NCBI GenBank assembly: GCA_016784965.1
Contig: JADHTQ010000028.1
Location: 1-52,506 of the forward strand
Length of the DNA: 52,506 bases
Source of the DNA: Bacteriovoracaceae bacterium
GTDB lineage: Bacteria > Bdellovibrionota > Bacteriovoracia > Bacteriovoracales > Bacteriovoracaceae
Direction: 5' to 3'
A program made the translations under genes and the position numbers. The notes under the pieces are model-generated. The model saw only the letters and a list, made by a program, of their open reading frames with translations, was not told the origin of the DNA and made no database searches. This document shows positions 8,798-17,444 of this stretch, piece after piece (within the stretch, counting starts at the first letter, position 1; each line of letters opens with the position of its first letter).

Positions 8798-10680
8798 TTT
8801 ATGAAGCTTCAACTATTGCAATTGTTCTTTTTGTCTTTTTTGTTCTGTTGGTTTTGGGGCTTTCATTTTACTTTGCTCGGATGACAAAAACATCTAGCTC
8901 ATATTTTGCTGCAGGAGGAACCATCCCCTGGTCAGTTAACGGAATTGCATTTGCGGGTGATTATCTATCGGCAGCATCATTTTTAGGCATTTGCGGAATG
9001 ATTGCGACTGTAGGATATGATGGATTTTTATATTCAATTGGCTATTTATCAGGTTGGGTTGTGGCCTTGTTTATTGTCGCAGAACCCATGAAGCGTTTGG
9101 GAAAATATACATTTACTGATGCACTGGACTCCACATTTAACTCCAAAGGGATACAGCTCTCAGCTGCCATAAGTACACTTGTTGTATCAATGTTCTATCT
9201 TATTCCTCAGATGGTCGGTGCCGGAGCTTTGATTACTCCACTTCTTGGCTTTCCTCACTACGTTGGGGTTATCATGGTAGGGTTGATTGTTACTTTTATT
9301 GTAGCGACTGCAGGTATGACTTCTACGACCTATGTGCAGTTTTTAAAAGGTGGACTGTTAATAGTCTTTTCAACTCTTTTAACCATCTATTTGTGCAATA
9401 ATGGTATTAATAAGAAGCCATCTGCTAATTACCATGACTTTCAAACAATTAATGCCAATGTCCAGGGTGGCTCAGTCGTATCTATTAATTCAGATCGTCA
9501 AGTAGTTGGTGAGCACAAAACTGCCAGCCTACACTTTGTAAAGTTGGCAAAAAATGGAGTAAATACCTGGTGGAAGTTAAACCACAACGTACTAGAGGAA
9601 GCACTGTCTAAGACAACTCTTAGCTCCGGTACTGTTTTGTATAATGGAGCACCCAAAAAAGAGAGGAAATTTTACTCCGTTGGACATGTCAAAAAATTAA
9701 TCCACAACGGAAAAGAAGTTGAAGCAACTGGACCAATTAGCCCCTTTGGGCTACTTGAGGTAGTTAAAAATAGTGAAATAGTTCGTTTTGCTAAGAAAAA
9801 GTTTATGGATGGTGGTAACAAAGTGACTGTTTGGTATCAAAATCCAACATCTGGTGCAACAATTATGCGTCCTGGTGTTAAGTTTAAAGTGGATGAAGGT
9901 TCTACTTGGATGTCTAAGCTTAATTTTGTCTCGCTTATGTTGGCCCTGTTTTTTGGTACTGCAGCTCTACCTCACATTTTGATTCGTTATTATACGGTAC
10001 CAAGTCAAAAAGATGCAAGAAAGTCTACTATTGTGGCCATTGGAGCAATTGGCTTTTTCTACATTCTGACGTTGTTTATGGGGCTTGGAGCGATGACTTA
10101 TGGAGTGCTTGATGTTGAAAGTAGCAATATGTCTGCTCCCCTTCTTGCAAAGTATTTTGGAGTTGGGCTATTTTCAATAATTTCTGCCATTGCCTTTGCA
10201 ACAGTGCTAGGAACTGTCAGTGGTCTAATTGTGGCCTCATCAGGTGCAGTTGCTCACGATTTGATCGATAACTACATGGGCATTAAAATGACCGACAAAA
10301 CAAAAGTTTTTGCAGGTAAGATGTCAGCTGTGGCAGTTGGCGTTTTGGCAATTATTCTTGGAATTGTCTTTAAAGGGATGAATGTTTCCTTTTTGGTCGG
10401 TTGGGCATTTGCAGTAGCAGCATCTGCTAACCTGCCGGCAATCGTTATGCTACTATTTTGGAAAAAAACTACTGCCGCGGGTATTACGTCATCCATAATT
10501 GTTGGGATCACTGCTGCACTAACTATTATCTTGTTATCTCCAAGTATGTTTTCAAAGTATGGGCTAGATCCAAGTTCAGCACCATTTGGGCTAAATAATC
10601 CAGGAATTATTTCAATTCCTCTTAGTTTTATTACCTTAATTTTGGTTTCACTTTACTATAAGCAAAAAGAAAAAGTATAA
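8794..10680 (+). CDS. actP: Cation/acetate symporter, SSS family (ActP-like)
   Basis: Secondary transporter that would import acetate or a short carboxylate with Na+. The SSS core is clear: ARMTKTSSSYFAAGG, GIAFAGDYLSAASFLGICG, YTFTDAL and the later GTAALPHILIRYYTVP. About 13 membrane helices can be traced. At 628 residues it is longer than E. coli ActP (about 550). The extra length is a hydrophilic insertion of roughly 165 residues (about 205-370) between two helices, facing one side of the membrane. Overlap with the DUF485 gene indicates coupled translation. Substrate is inferred from family and partner gene. Confidence 0.85.
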   Translation: MIYEASTIAIVLFVFFVLLVLGLSFYFARMTKTSSSYFAAGGTIPWSVNGIAFAGDYLSAASFLGICGMIATVGYDGFLYSIGYLSGWVVALFIVAEPMKRLGKYTFTDALDSTFNSKGIQLSAAISTLVVSMFYLIPQMVGAGALITPLLGFPHYVGVIMVGLIVTFIVATAGMTSTTYVQFLKGGLLIVFSTLLTIYLCNNGINKKPSANYHDFQTINANVQGGSVVSINSDRQVVGEHKTASLHFVKLAKNGVNTWWKLNHNVLEEALSKTTLSSGTVLYNGAPKKERKFYSVGHVKKLIHNGKEVEATGPISPFGLLEVVKNSEIVRFAKKKFMDGGNKVTVWYQNPTSGATIMRPGVKFKVDEGSTWMSKLNFVSLMLALFFGTAALPHILIRYYTVPSQKDARKSTIVAIGAIGFFYILTLFMGLGAMTYGVLDVESSNMSAPLLAKYFGVGLFSIISAIAFATVLGTVSGLIVASSGAVAHDLIDNYMGIKMTDKTKVFAGKMSAVAVGVLAIILGIVFKGMNVSFLVGWAFAVAASANLPAIVMLLFWKKTTAAGITSSIIVGITAALTIILLSPSMFSKYGLDPSSAPFGLNNPGIISIPLSFITLILVSLYYKQKEKV

Positions 10681-10690
10681 AAGAAGTCTA

Positions 10691-10731
10691 GACGCAAGCT
10701 CTTTTTATAAAATTAAAGAATGGTTTGCGTC
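10691..10731. terminator. Inverted repeat between convergent genes, possible terminator
   Basis: GACGCAA (10691-10697) pairs with TTGCGTC (10725-10731), with a 27-base AT-rich middle. It sits between the converging ends of actP and the DUF4143 ATPase gene. On the minus strand it is followed by a T-rich stretch; on the plus strand no T tract follows. The long middle makes it a weak terminator candidate. Confidence 0.3.
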
Positions 10732-11875
10732 AATAACTTCCATTCCATGCTTTAGATAAGAAATTTTTATAATAAACGCACTCGATGCCATCAACTAATC
10801 TTTCGTTTTGGTCCCTGGAGATTAGATAGTAATTTTTAAATTTTTCTTCCTCTTTCAAGGCCTTAAGGCCTTTTAAGTGTTTGGTGGTAGTACTTTTAGT
10901 GGATTTTATCTCAATGGCACTCTCTCCAAAAAGTAGATCAACCTCGTGTCCTGCAGTAGACCTCCAATAATTCAAATCATATCTTCTTCTTTGATATGAA
11001 TTTATACAACGTAGCTCATTGATTATAAAATGCTTAAACCTCTTGCCCCACTCAGTTGATCCTTCTGATACAGGCGTTACTTTTGAAATAAAATTCAAAA
11101 CGCCAACATCAAAAAAATAAAATTTGCTTGTTGCGATTGCCTTTCTTTTTTTGGATTCTAACCAAGGTTCCAAATTATAACCAATAAGGGTATCTTCAAG
11201 GATTTGATAGTGCTCCTTTACAGTTGATGCAGGAACTCTAGAGTCAGAGGCAATATTTTGAAAATTGAGTATTTCTCCTGAGTTTAGAGCTGCAGTTTTG
11301 ATGAACCTGGAAAATGCAGGGATTTTTCTTATTATTCCCTCTGCCTTGATCTCTTGTTCGATGTATGTTTTTAAGTAGTTATCAAGTTCTTCCTTTGGGT
11401 AATCACTTGTCCAAACTTGTGGGAGTGAGCCAAATTGAATGTATTTGTTTAAGTCAAAGTTCTTTTCGAGGTCATTTATTTCAAAGAAGTTGAGTGGATG
11501 CATTCTAGCAAGCCAGGCCCTGCCGGCAAGGAGGTTTACTCCATGAGACTTTAATTTTCTAGCACTAGAGCCAGTAAGCAAGAATCTGGTTCCATACTCC
11601 TCTATGAGCCTGTGAACTTCATCTAGAAGTGCTGGAACTTTTTGAATTTCATCGATGACTACAGTTTTGTTACGACTGTATTTTACAATATTCTCAAGCT
11701 CTGTTGGATCAGAGCTTAAAAGCAAAAACTCACTAGACTTTAAAAGGTTGATATAATGAACATCTTCTAGCTCGTTTCTAATATAAAAACTTTTACCTGT
11801 GGACCTAGGCCCAAGCAGTAATATTGATTTTTTTTTAAGTAGTTCAGAAATTGCAATGTTTCGTTTATATTTCAT
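10730..11875 (-). CDS. AAA ATPase with DUF4143 C-terminal domain
   Basis: The Walker A is LLGPRSTGKSF near residue 26 and the Walker B is KTVVIDEIQKVP, followed by the sensor LLTGSSARKL. The second half carries the DUF4143 pattern: nuclease-like beta core with EVDLLFGESAIEIKSTKS, where E, D and ExK are placed as in PD-(D/E)XK folds. The family is widespread, often in accessory DNA, and of unknown function; an NTP-dependent nucleic-acid role is suspected. I chose the ATG at 11875 because AAGGAG lies eight bases upstream; the longer TTG-initiated frame would read through that site. It has no obvious operon partner. Confidence 0.85.
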   Translation of the reverse strand: MKYKRNIAISELLKKKSILLLGPRSTGKSFYIRNELEDVHYINLLKSSEFLLLSSDPTELENIVKYSRNKTVVIDEIQKVPALLDEVHRLIEEYGTRFLLTGSSARKLKSHGVNLLAGRAWLARMHPLNFFEINDLEKNFDLNKYIQFGSLPQVWTSDYPKEELDNYLKTYIEQEIKAEGIIRKIPAFSRFIKTAALNSGEILNFQNIASDSRVPASTVKEHYQILEDTLIGYNLEPWLESKKRKAIATSKFYFFDVGVLNFISKVTPVSEGSTEWGKRFKHFIINELRCINSYQRRRYDLNYWRSTAGHEVDLLFGESAIEIKSTKSTTTKHLKGLKALKEEEKFKNYYLISRDQNERLVDGIECVYYKNFLSKAWNGSY

Positions 11876-11961
11876 CAAATTAACTCCTTCCAACAACAAT
11901 TCTACTGTTATATATCATGATAATCAACAGTAGCATTGTGAATTATAGCATTTTTAAGGTG

Positions 11962-12501
11962 TTATTGATGAGTAATCAGATACTTAGCAAGATTTCCAAA
12001 TTTGAAGCTAAATAGACCTCCAAGTACACTTCCACTCCACCAAATAAAGGCCATTTCTAAGTATACTGGGGCACCAAAAGTAGCAAAAATGGCGATGGAA
12101 ATTGCTCCAAATAGAGGGAAGTAGAGATACTTGTATTTTTTAATACTATTAATTTCAGCAGTAGATAACAGCAAACTAGCAAGCAGGGAACCACTGCCGA
12201 TAAAGAAAAAGCCACAAGCAATCATACAACCGTATGGGCCAAAGCTGTGTACTAAAAAATGAAAGAGGCGTTGATTGTCAAAAAAACCAATCTCAAATTG
12301 AGGACAAAATAACAGTGATGTAATGCCTGCTAAAAAATGTAGAGCCACTAGTTTTAAGATCGTGTACAAAAGAGGAGGATTTAGATCCCTTTGCACTTTG
12401 TTTAAAATAAGGCCTGAGAGCTTGTTTGGTGGATCGATTGGATCGATATGACAAAAGGCCCTAAATTCTTCATGTATCTTTTTGTTATTGTTACCTTCCA
12501 T
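11962..12501 (-). CDS. Multi-TM protein coupled to an ECF sigma factor, putative anti-sigma
   Basis: The 179-residue protein has a ~45-residue cytoplasmic N-terminus (HEEFRAFCHIDPIDPPNK...) and then about four membrane helices (45-66, 88-112, 122-142, 144-166). The gene overlaps the sigma gene by 11 bases, the classic arrangement for a sigma and its membrane anti-sigma. The N-terminus shows no HxxxCxxC zinc anti-sigma motif, so if it binds the sigma it does so differently. I recognise no named domain. The anti-sigma call rests on gene order and topology only. Confidence 0.5.
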   Translation of the reverse strand: MEGNNNKKIHEEFRAFCHIDPIDPPNKLSGLILNKVQRDLNPPLLYTILKLVALHFLAGITSLLFCPQFEIGFFDNQRLFHFLVHSFGPYGCMIACGFFFIGSGSLLASLLLSTAEINSIKKYKYLYFPLFGAISIAIFATFGAPVYLEMAFIWWSGSVLGGLFSFKFGNLAKYLITHQ

Positions 12502-13042
12502 TTCTAATCTCCTTGTTTGAAAAGGCCAAGGATTTCATCCTTTTGATGGCCCGACTTACCAATTGCCGTGCATTTGATGGAGTTGTTTTAAGTTCCATGG
12601 CAATTTCTTCAAAGGAAAAATCATCTGAAAATCTCATCTCTACTGCTTTTTTTTGGTTTTTATTAAGCTTACCAACTAACACTTCTGCGTCTTGGAAGTC
12701 CGTACTAGTGGGTCTGGGTATTGCGTGTATGTCATGAGTATCCGTGGTAAAAGTAACATTATTTTGGTGTTTTGATTCCCTTCTTAAATAATCCACGATC
12801 ACATTTTTGGTGAGAGTAAAAAGCCATGGCAGAAATGGATATTTTTCCTTATAGTTCATGCGAAACCTATGAAATTTTAAAAATACTTCCTGAAAGACTT
12901 CATCTATATTTTGAGCTTTGAGCTTTGATCTGATATAGGCATACACTTTTGCTTTATGTCTATCATAGATAGCATCAAAGGCACCAAAATCGCCATTTTG
13001 ATAGTCTCTCATAAGTAGTTTGTCAGTTTTATCGCTATACAT
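12491..13042 (-). CDS. RNA polymerase ECF-type sigma factor
   Basis: Region 2 spans about residues 15-85 (FDAIYDRHKAKVYAYIRSKL, DEVFQEVFLKFHRF, PWLFTLTKNVIVDYLRRE). Region 4 spans about 125-175, with the helix-turn-helix DFSFEEIAMELKTTPSNARQL and a basic recognition helix. At 183 residues it has ECF size and lacks regions 1 and 3. The start lies ~30 bases after the stop of the His-rich DUF3347 gene, so it may be the sixth gene of the metal-efflux operon. That suggests metal- or envelope-stress-linked transcription. The overlapping downstream gene may restrain it. Confidence 0.88.
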   Translation of the reverse strand: MYSDKTDKLLMRDYQNGDFGAFDAIYDRHKAKVYAYIRSKLKAQNIDEVFQEVFLKFHRFRMNYKEKYPFLPWLFTLTKNVIVDYLRRESKHQNNVTFTTDTHDIHAIPRPTSTDFQDAEVLVGKLNKNQKKAVEMRFSDDFSFEEIAMELKTTPSNARQLVSRAIKRMKSLAFSNKEIRNGR

Positions 13043-13071
13043 ACTTTTTACTCTCTAACCCTGTAGGTCTG

Positions 13072-13623
13072 TTATCCTTTTTTTGTACCACATCCTTTCA
13101 TAGTTGGCATATATGGATTTTTTACTTTGCTATGGGTTTTTTTGCTGTTTTGAATCCACTGCTTATCGGCCATAGAACAGTAATATTCATCGTAATCCTT
13201 GCTGATATTATACATTTTCAAAATATGAACTAGATGGCTTGAAAAGAAGGCATAAAATTTGTTGTTATCTTCTCTTTTACTGGTCGCTTTGATTTTTTCC
13301 AATTTTGGTTTTGACATCATAAGCATGTTTCTGATGGGATCATTTGATATTTTAGATATTGCTTCTACTACAAGCTTTGCATTTTTTTGAACCATTTTAG
13401 CATCGTAATTAAAAAAGGATTGATGCAATTTTTCGTTTAGTTCAAAGACAGTATGAATTTCTTTAAGTTCTTGGGAAGAAAGATCTTTCCTCTTTGGCTT
13501 ATGCGCCATTGTTTTTTGATCATGACTGTGACCGTGACTGTGGTCGTGATGGTCACCTGAGGAATAAACGTAATTAGTTTGCATGGTTAAACAAAAAGTA
13601 AGAGTTATAAATATAAATTTCAT
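13072..13623 (-). CDS. His-rich periplasmic DUF3347-domain protein
   Basis: A signal peptide (FIFITLTFCLTMQTNYVYS) is followed by an HDHSHGHSHD metal-binding run near residues 26-40. The body is helical. The C-terminus reads YYCSMADKQWIQ, then KNPYMPTMKGCG, matching DUF3347 (typically C-P-M...W-L-Q...NPY...M...CG). The family accompanies Cus/Czc systems and probably binds or delivers copper or silver in the periplasm. Its ATG overlaps the stop of the pump gene by four bases, so translation is coupled. The same domain is also fused to the adaptor encoded upstream in this operon. Confidence 0.75.
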   Translation of the reverse strand: MKFIFITLTFCLTMQTNYVYSSGDHHDHSHGHSHDQKTMAHKPKRKDLSSQELKEIHTVFELNEKLHQSFFNYDAKMVQKNAKLVVEAISKISNDPIRNMLMMSKPKLEKIKATSKREDNNKFYAFFSSHLVHILKMYNISKDYDEYYCSMADKQWIQNSKKTHSKVKNPYMPTMKGCGTKKG

Positions 13624-16600
13624 GGGTTCTCCTTTAGCTTGAGGCTTAGGTTAAAGTTGTTATTAAAACGTATCTCTTTTATTAAACAATAAAGTACAGG
13701 CACTACGAATATGGTAATGATAACCAGAAGCATCCCTCCAAAGGATGGAATTGCCATAGGCACCATGACATCAGCTCCGCGACCTGATGAAGTTAAAACC
13801 GGAATGAGTGCTAAAATGGTGGTAGCAGTGGTCATGAGGCATGGTCTTACTCTGCGCACCCCCGCTTGTATAGTTGCTTCGCGGATTTCATGAATTGATT
13901 TTGGAGTATTTTTTAAAAAAACCTGATCTAAGTAGGTAGCGATGATTACACCATTGTCGGAAGCAATGCCAAAGAGTGCTAAAAAACCTACCCAAACAGC
14001 AACACTTAGGTTTAATGGGCGGATTTGAAATAATTCTCTGAGGTTCATACCTAAAAAAGAAAAATCAAAAAACCAAGGTTTACCATAGAGCCACAATAGG
14101 ATAAAGCCTCCTGCCCAGGCGACAACAATTCCTGAAAATACAAGTCCCGTGGTGCTGATATCTTTAAACTGAAAATATAAAATCATAAAAATTATAAATA
14201 GTGCCAAAGGCAAAACGATCATGAGCTTTTTTTCAGAGCGGACTTGATTTTCATAACTTCCAGCAAACGTAAAACTTACCCCGGCAGGTAGTTTAAACTC
14301 ACCACTTTTTATTTTATCATCGAGGTATTTTTTGGATTGATTGACTACATCTACTTCAGCAAATCCAGGTTTTTTATCAAGCAGAACATATCCCACCAAA
14401 AATGTATCTTCGCTTTTGATAACTTGTGGTCCCTGGACGTAATTAATTTTAGAGAGTTGTTTTAGTGGAACTTGAACTCCTCCGGGAGCTGCTACAAGTA
14501 TTTTACCAAGAGCATCGATGCTATCTCTAAGCTCACGTTGATAGCGGACTCGAATAGGATATCTCTCTCTGCCCTCTAAAGTGGTTGAGATTTGTTTTCC
14601 ACCTATTGCTACTTCAATAATATCTTGTACTTGCTTGAGCTTAATACCGTAACGGGCAATTGCTTTTCGATCAATATTGATTTCAAGATAAGGTTTACCA
14701 ACAATTCTATCTGCAAATACAGCAGATGCCTCAACAGATGGAACTTGTTTTAAAAGTTTTTCGATCTGGAACCCAGCAAGTTCTATGGCCTTCAAGGTTG
14801 GTCCTTTAATTTTCACTCCCATTGGAGCACGCATGCCACTTTGAAGCATAACGATTCTTGCACTAATAGGCTGAAGGCGTGGAGCAGAGGTTGTTCCTGG
14901 TATTTTGGTTGCTTTGATGATCTCTTGCCAAATATCATCAGGCTTTTGAATTCCTCTCCAGTAGGACCTACTTGTGTTGATTTTAGGATCAAGGGCCGCT
15001 CGCCACTGTCTAAATGGGATTCCACTTTTGTCTTTAATTAATCTGCCAGACTTATCTCTGATGTATTTTCCATGTACCATGTATGGTCTGCCATCAGGGG
15101 CAAGTAGTTCATTTCCCGAAAAGTCTTTTACTGTTTCTGTTTGATCTGGATTGTACTTAAATTTTATACGATTTCCGTTTTTATCTACAACATACTTTGG
15201 TTTGTAATTAATAATTGTTTCAATCATAGAAATTGGAGCAGGGTCTAGAGGTGTCTCTGCTCTTCCCAGTTTTCCTACCACAGAGTCAATTTCAGCAATA
15301 TTATCAAGTCTGATGTCCTGTTTAACCAGCACATCCATTGACTCACTGATTGAGGCGTGAGGCATGGTCGTTGGCATATACAGGTACGAGCCCTCATCAA
15401 GAGGAGGCATAAACTCTTTGCCAAGTCCTGGAAAAGAGTGGGCAATGTAAGAAATGGGAGCAAAAGAGCGCAAAGACCTTGGTAGCCATCCAAAAAAGGT
15501 ATCAAAGCCAAGCCAGGTAAAACTACCAAGAACTATGATAAAAGTCGGCAAGATTAAAAATTTGCCCTTATTATCCAGGCACCACCTAAGAAGTGACTCA
15601 TAAATATTTTGAAAATAAAAGATTAGACCTAAAAGGATACCAATTAACGAGGAAACTAAAATAAAGTTTAGGATAAATCCTTTCTCTGGACCAAGTGGCA
15701 ACCAATGACCAGTTAGTATGTAAGTAACAATTAGCACTGCAAGTCCATTGGTGATGAGTGATCTATTTTGACGTAACACAGTTGGCATTTTTTCTTCTAG
15801 CCACTTAAACAATGAAAATCTAGAAGTTTTTTTATTGCCAAACAAGATAAGGGCAACAGATGGAATGATTGTTAAAGCGACTATAATAGATGCTAAAAGC
15901 GCAAAAGTTTTAGTAAAGGCCAAAGGTCGAAAGAGCTTCCCCTCAGCGGCTTCCATAGTAAAAACAGGTAGGAAGCTGACAATAGTTGTGGAAACTGCTG
16001 TTAATATGGCGCTACCAACTTCTGCTGTAGCATTAAAAATTATGTCGCGTTTGCTCACACCAGTAGGCGCTTGATCTAAATGTTTTATTATATTTTCACA
16101 CACCACTATCCCCATATCAACTATGGTGCCAATGGCAATCGCAATGCCAGAAAGGGCCACAATATTGGCATCAACTCCAAAGTTCTTCATAGCAATAAAG
16201 CACATTAAAACAACCAGTGGTAGCGAGCCAGTAATCAGCATTGAGCTTTTAAAATTCATGAGCATCACTAGAATGACAATAATTGTTATTAAAATTTCTT
16301 CGGTGAGAGCATTTTTTAAAGTGCCCAAGGTCTCGTAAATAAGTCCCGACCTATCATAGAAAGGAACAACCTTAACCTGGCTGACAGTACCGTCTGCTAA
16401 AGTTTTTTTAGGAAGTCCTGGTGAGATCTCTTTGATTTTTTTCTTCACATTTTTGATAGCTGCCAGCGGATTATCACCATACCTTGCAACTACAACCCCT
16501 CCTACTGCTTCGGCTCCTCCCTTATCGAGGGCTCCTCGACGAAGGGCAGGACCCAAGCCGACTTTGGCGACATTTTTAACGTAGATTGGAACATTGCTAT

Positions 16601-17432
16601 TCATCTTTATCACAGAGTTTTCCACATCCTCTATGGATTTAAAAAAGCCAATACCGCGAATAAGATATTCGACCTTGTTGACCTCAATTGTTCTGGCACC
16701 AACATCTAAGTTTGCCTGTTTTATGGCCATTACAACTTCTTGTAAGTTAACCTTATAGGCCCTAAGGGCATCTGGATCTACATCGATCTGATACTCTTTT
16801 ACAAAACCTCCAATTGAGGCAACTTCACTAATGCCGTCTGCTGAGAGTAGTCCATACCTTACATACCAATCTTGAATGGTTCTAAGCTCGTGCAAATCCC
16901 ACCCACCGGTTTGATTACCATTTTCATCTTGTCCTTCCAGTGTATACCAAAAAATTTGCCCCAAAGCAGTGGCATCGGGGCCAAGGGTTGGACGCACCCC
17001 TCCTGGGAGTACTCCCATAGGGAGGCTACTTAGCTTTTCTAGAACTCTGGATCTGGACCAGTAGAAATCGATTTTTTCTTTGAAGATCACATAGATAGTG
17101 GAAAATCCAAGCATTGAATAGCTACGAATAGTTTTAACTCCTGGAATCCCTAGAAGTGAAACGGTTAAAGGGTATCCGACCTGGTCTTCAATGTCTTGAG
17201 GGGATCTTCCCATCCATTTGGTAAATACAATCTGTTGATTTTCTCCAATGTCAGGAATGGCATCAACTGGTACTGGGTCGCGAGGAAGTCCTCCGACATC
17301 CCAATCAAAAGGGGCAACCATAACCCCCCAGCCAAGAATAAAAATGGTAGCAATAATTACCAAAATGGTATTATCAAGGCAAAACGCGATGGTCTTTGGT
17401 ATCAATCCTTTAGTTTCGTTTAAATTATCCAT
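13620..17432 (-). CDS. cusA: CusA/CzcA-type heavy-metal efflux RND pump
   Basis: Inner-membrane proton-driven pump that exports heavy-metal ions through a tripartite complex. RND hallmarks: IPDIGENQQIVFTKWMGRSP near the N-terminus, GIAIAIGTIVDMGIVVCENI in the proton-relay helix 4 region, and GIASDNGVIIATYLDQ in the second half. TMPHASISES lies in the periplasmic pore domain. The 1270 residues exceed the usual ~1040. There is an insertion of about 100 residues at ~740-840 (KPKYVVDKNGNRIKF, RQWRAALDPKINTSRSYWRG) and extra hydrophobic segments at ~555-660. It follows the adaptor gene by 12 bases. Metal specificity is inferred as Cu/Ag from the DUF3347 and HMBD partners. Confidence 0.88.
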   Translation of the reverse strand: MDNLNETKGLIPKTIAFCLDNTILVIIATIFILGWGVMVAPFDWDVGGLPRDPVPVDAIPDIGENQQIVFTKWMGRSPQDIEDQVGYPLTVSLLGIPGVKTIRSYSMLGFSTIYVIFKEKIDFYWSRSRVLEKLSSLPMGVLPGGVRPTLGPDATALGQIFWYTLEGQDENGNQTGGWDLHELRTIQDWYVRYGLLSADGISEVASIGGFVKEYQIDVDPDALRAYKVNLQEVVMAIKQANLDVGARTIEVNKVEYLIRGIGFFKSIEDVENSVIKMNSNVPIYVKNVAKVGLGPALRRGALDKGGAEAVGGVVVARYGDNPLAAIKNVKKKIKEISPGLPKKTLADGTVSQVKVVPFYDRSGLIYETLGTLKNALTEEILITIIVILVMLMNFKSSMLITGSLPLVVLMCFIAMKNFGVDANIVALSGIAIAIGTIVDMGIVVCENIIKHLDQAPTGVSKRDIIFNATAEVGSAILTAVSTTIVSFLPVFTMEAAEGKLFRPLAFTKTFALLASIIVALTIIPSVALILFGNKKTSRFSLFKWLEEKMPTVLRQNRSLITNGLAVLIVTYILTGHWLPLGPEKGFILNFILVSSLIGILLGLIFYFQNIYESLLRWCLDNKGKFLILPTFIIVLGSFTWLGFDTFFGWLPRSLRSFAPISYIAHSFPGLGKEFMPPLDEGSYLYMPTTMPHASISESMDVLVKQDIRLDNIAEIDSVVGKLGRAETPLDPAPISMIETIINYKPKYVVDKNGNRIKFKYNPDQTETVKDFSGNELLAPDGRPYMVHGKYIRDKSGRLIKDKSGIPFRQWRAALDPKINTSRSYWRGIQKPDDIWQEIIKATKIPGTTSAPRLQPISARIVMLQSGMRAPMGVKIKGPTLKAIELAGFQIEKLLKQVPSVEASAVFADRIVGKPYLEINIDRKAIARYGIKLKQVQDIIEVAIGGKQISTTLEGRERYPIRVRYQRELRDSIDALGKILVAAPGGVQVPLKQLSKINYVQGPQVIKSEDTFLVGYVLLDKKPGFAEVDVVNQSKKYLDDKIKSGEFKLPAGVSFTFAGSYENQVRSEKKLMIVLPLALFIIFMILYFQFKDISTTGLVFSGIVVAWAGGFILLWLYGKPWFFDFSFLGMNLRELFQIRPLNLSVAVWVGFLALFGIASDNGVIIATYLDQVFLKNTPKSIHEIREATIQAGVRRVRPCLMTTATTILALIPVLTSSGRGADVMVPMAIPSFGGMLLVIITIFVVPVLYCLIKEIRFNNNFNLSLKLKENP

Positions 17433-17444
17433 CGGTACGATCCT

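Noticed and set aside
10730-11875. DUF4143 ATPase considered as part of a toxin-antitoxin or defence island
   Set aside because: Neighbours are a transporter gene and a sigma/anti-sigma-like pair; no toxin, antitoxin or nuclease partner is adjacent.
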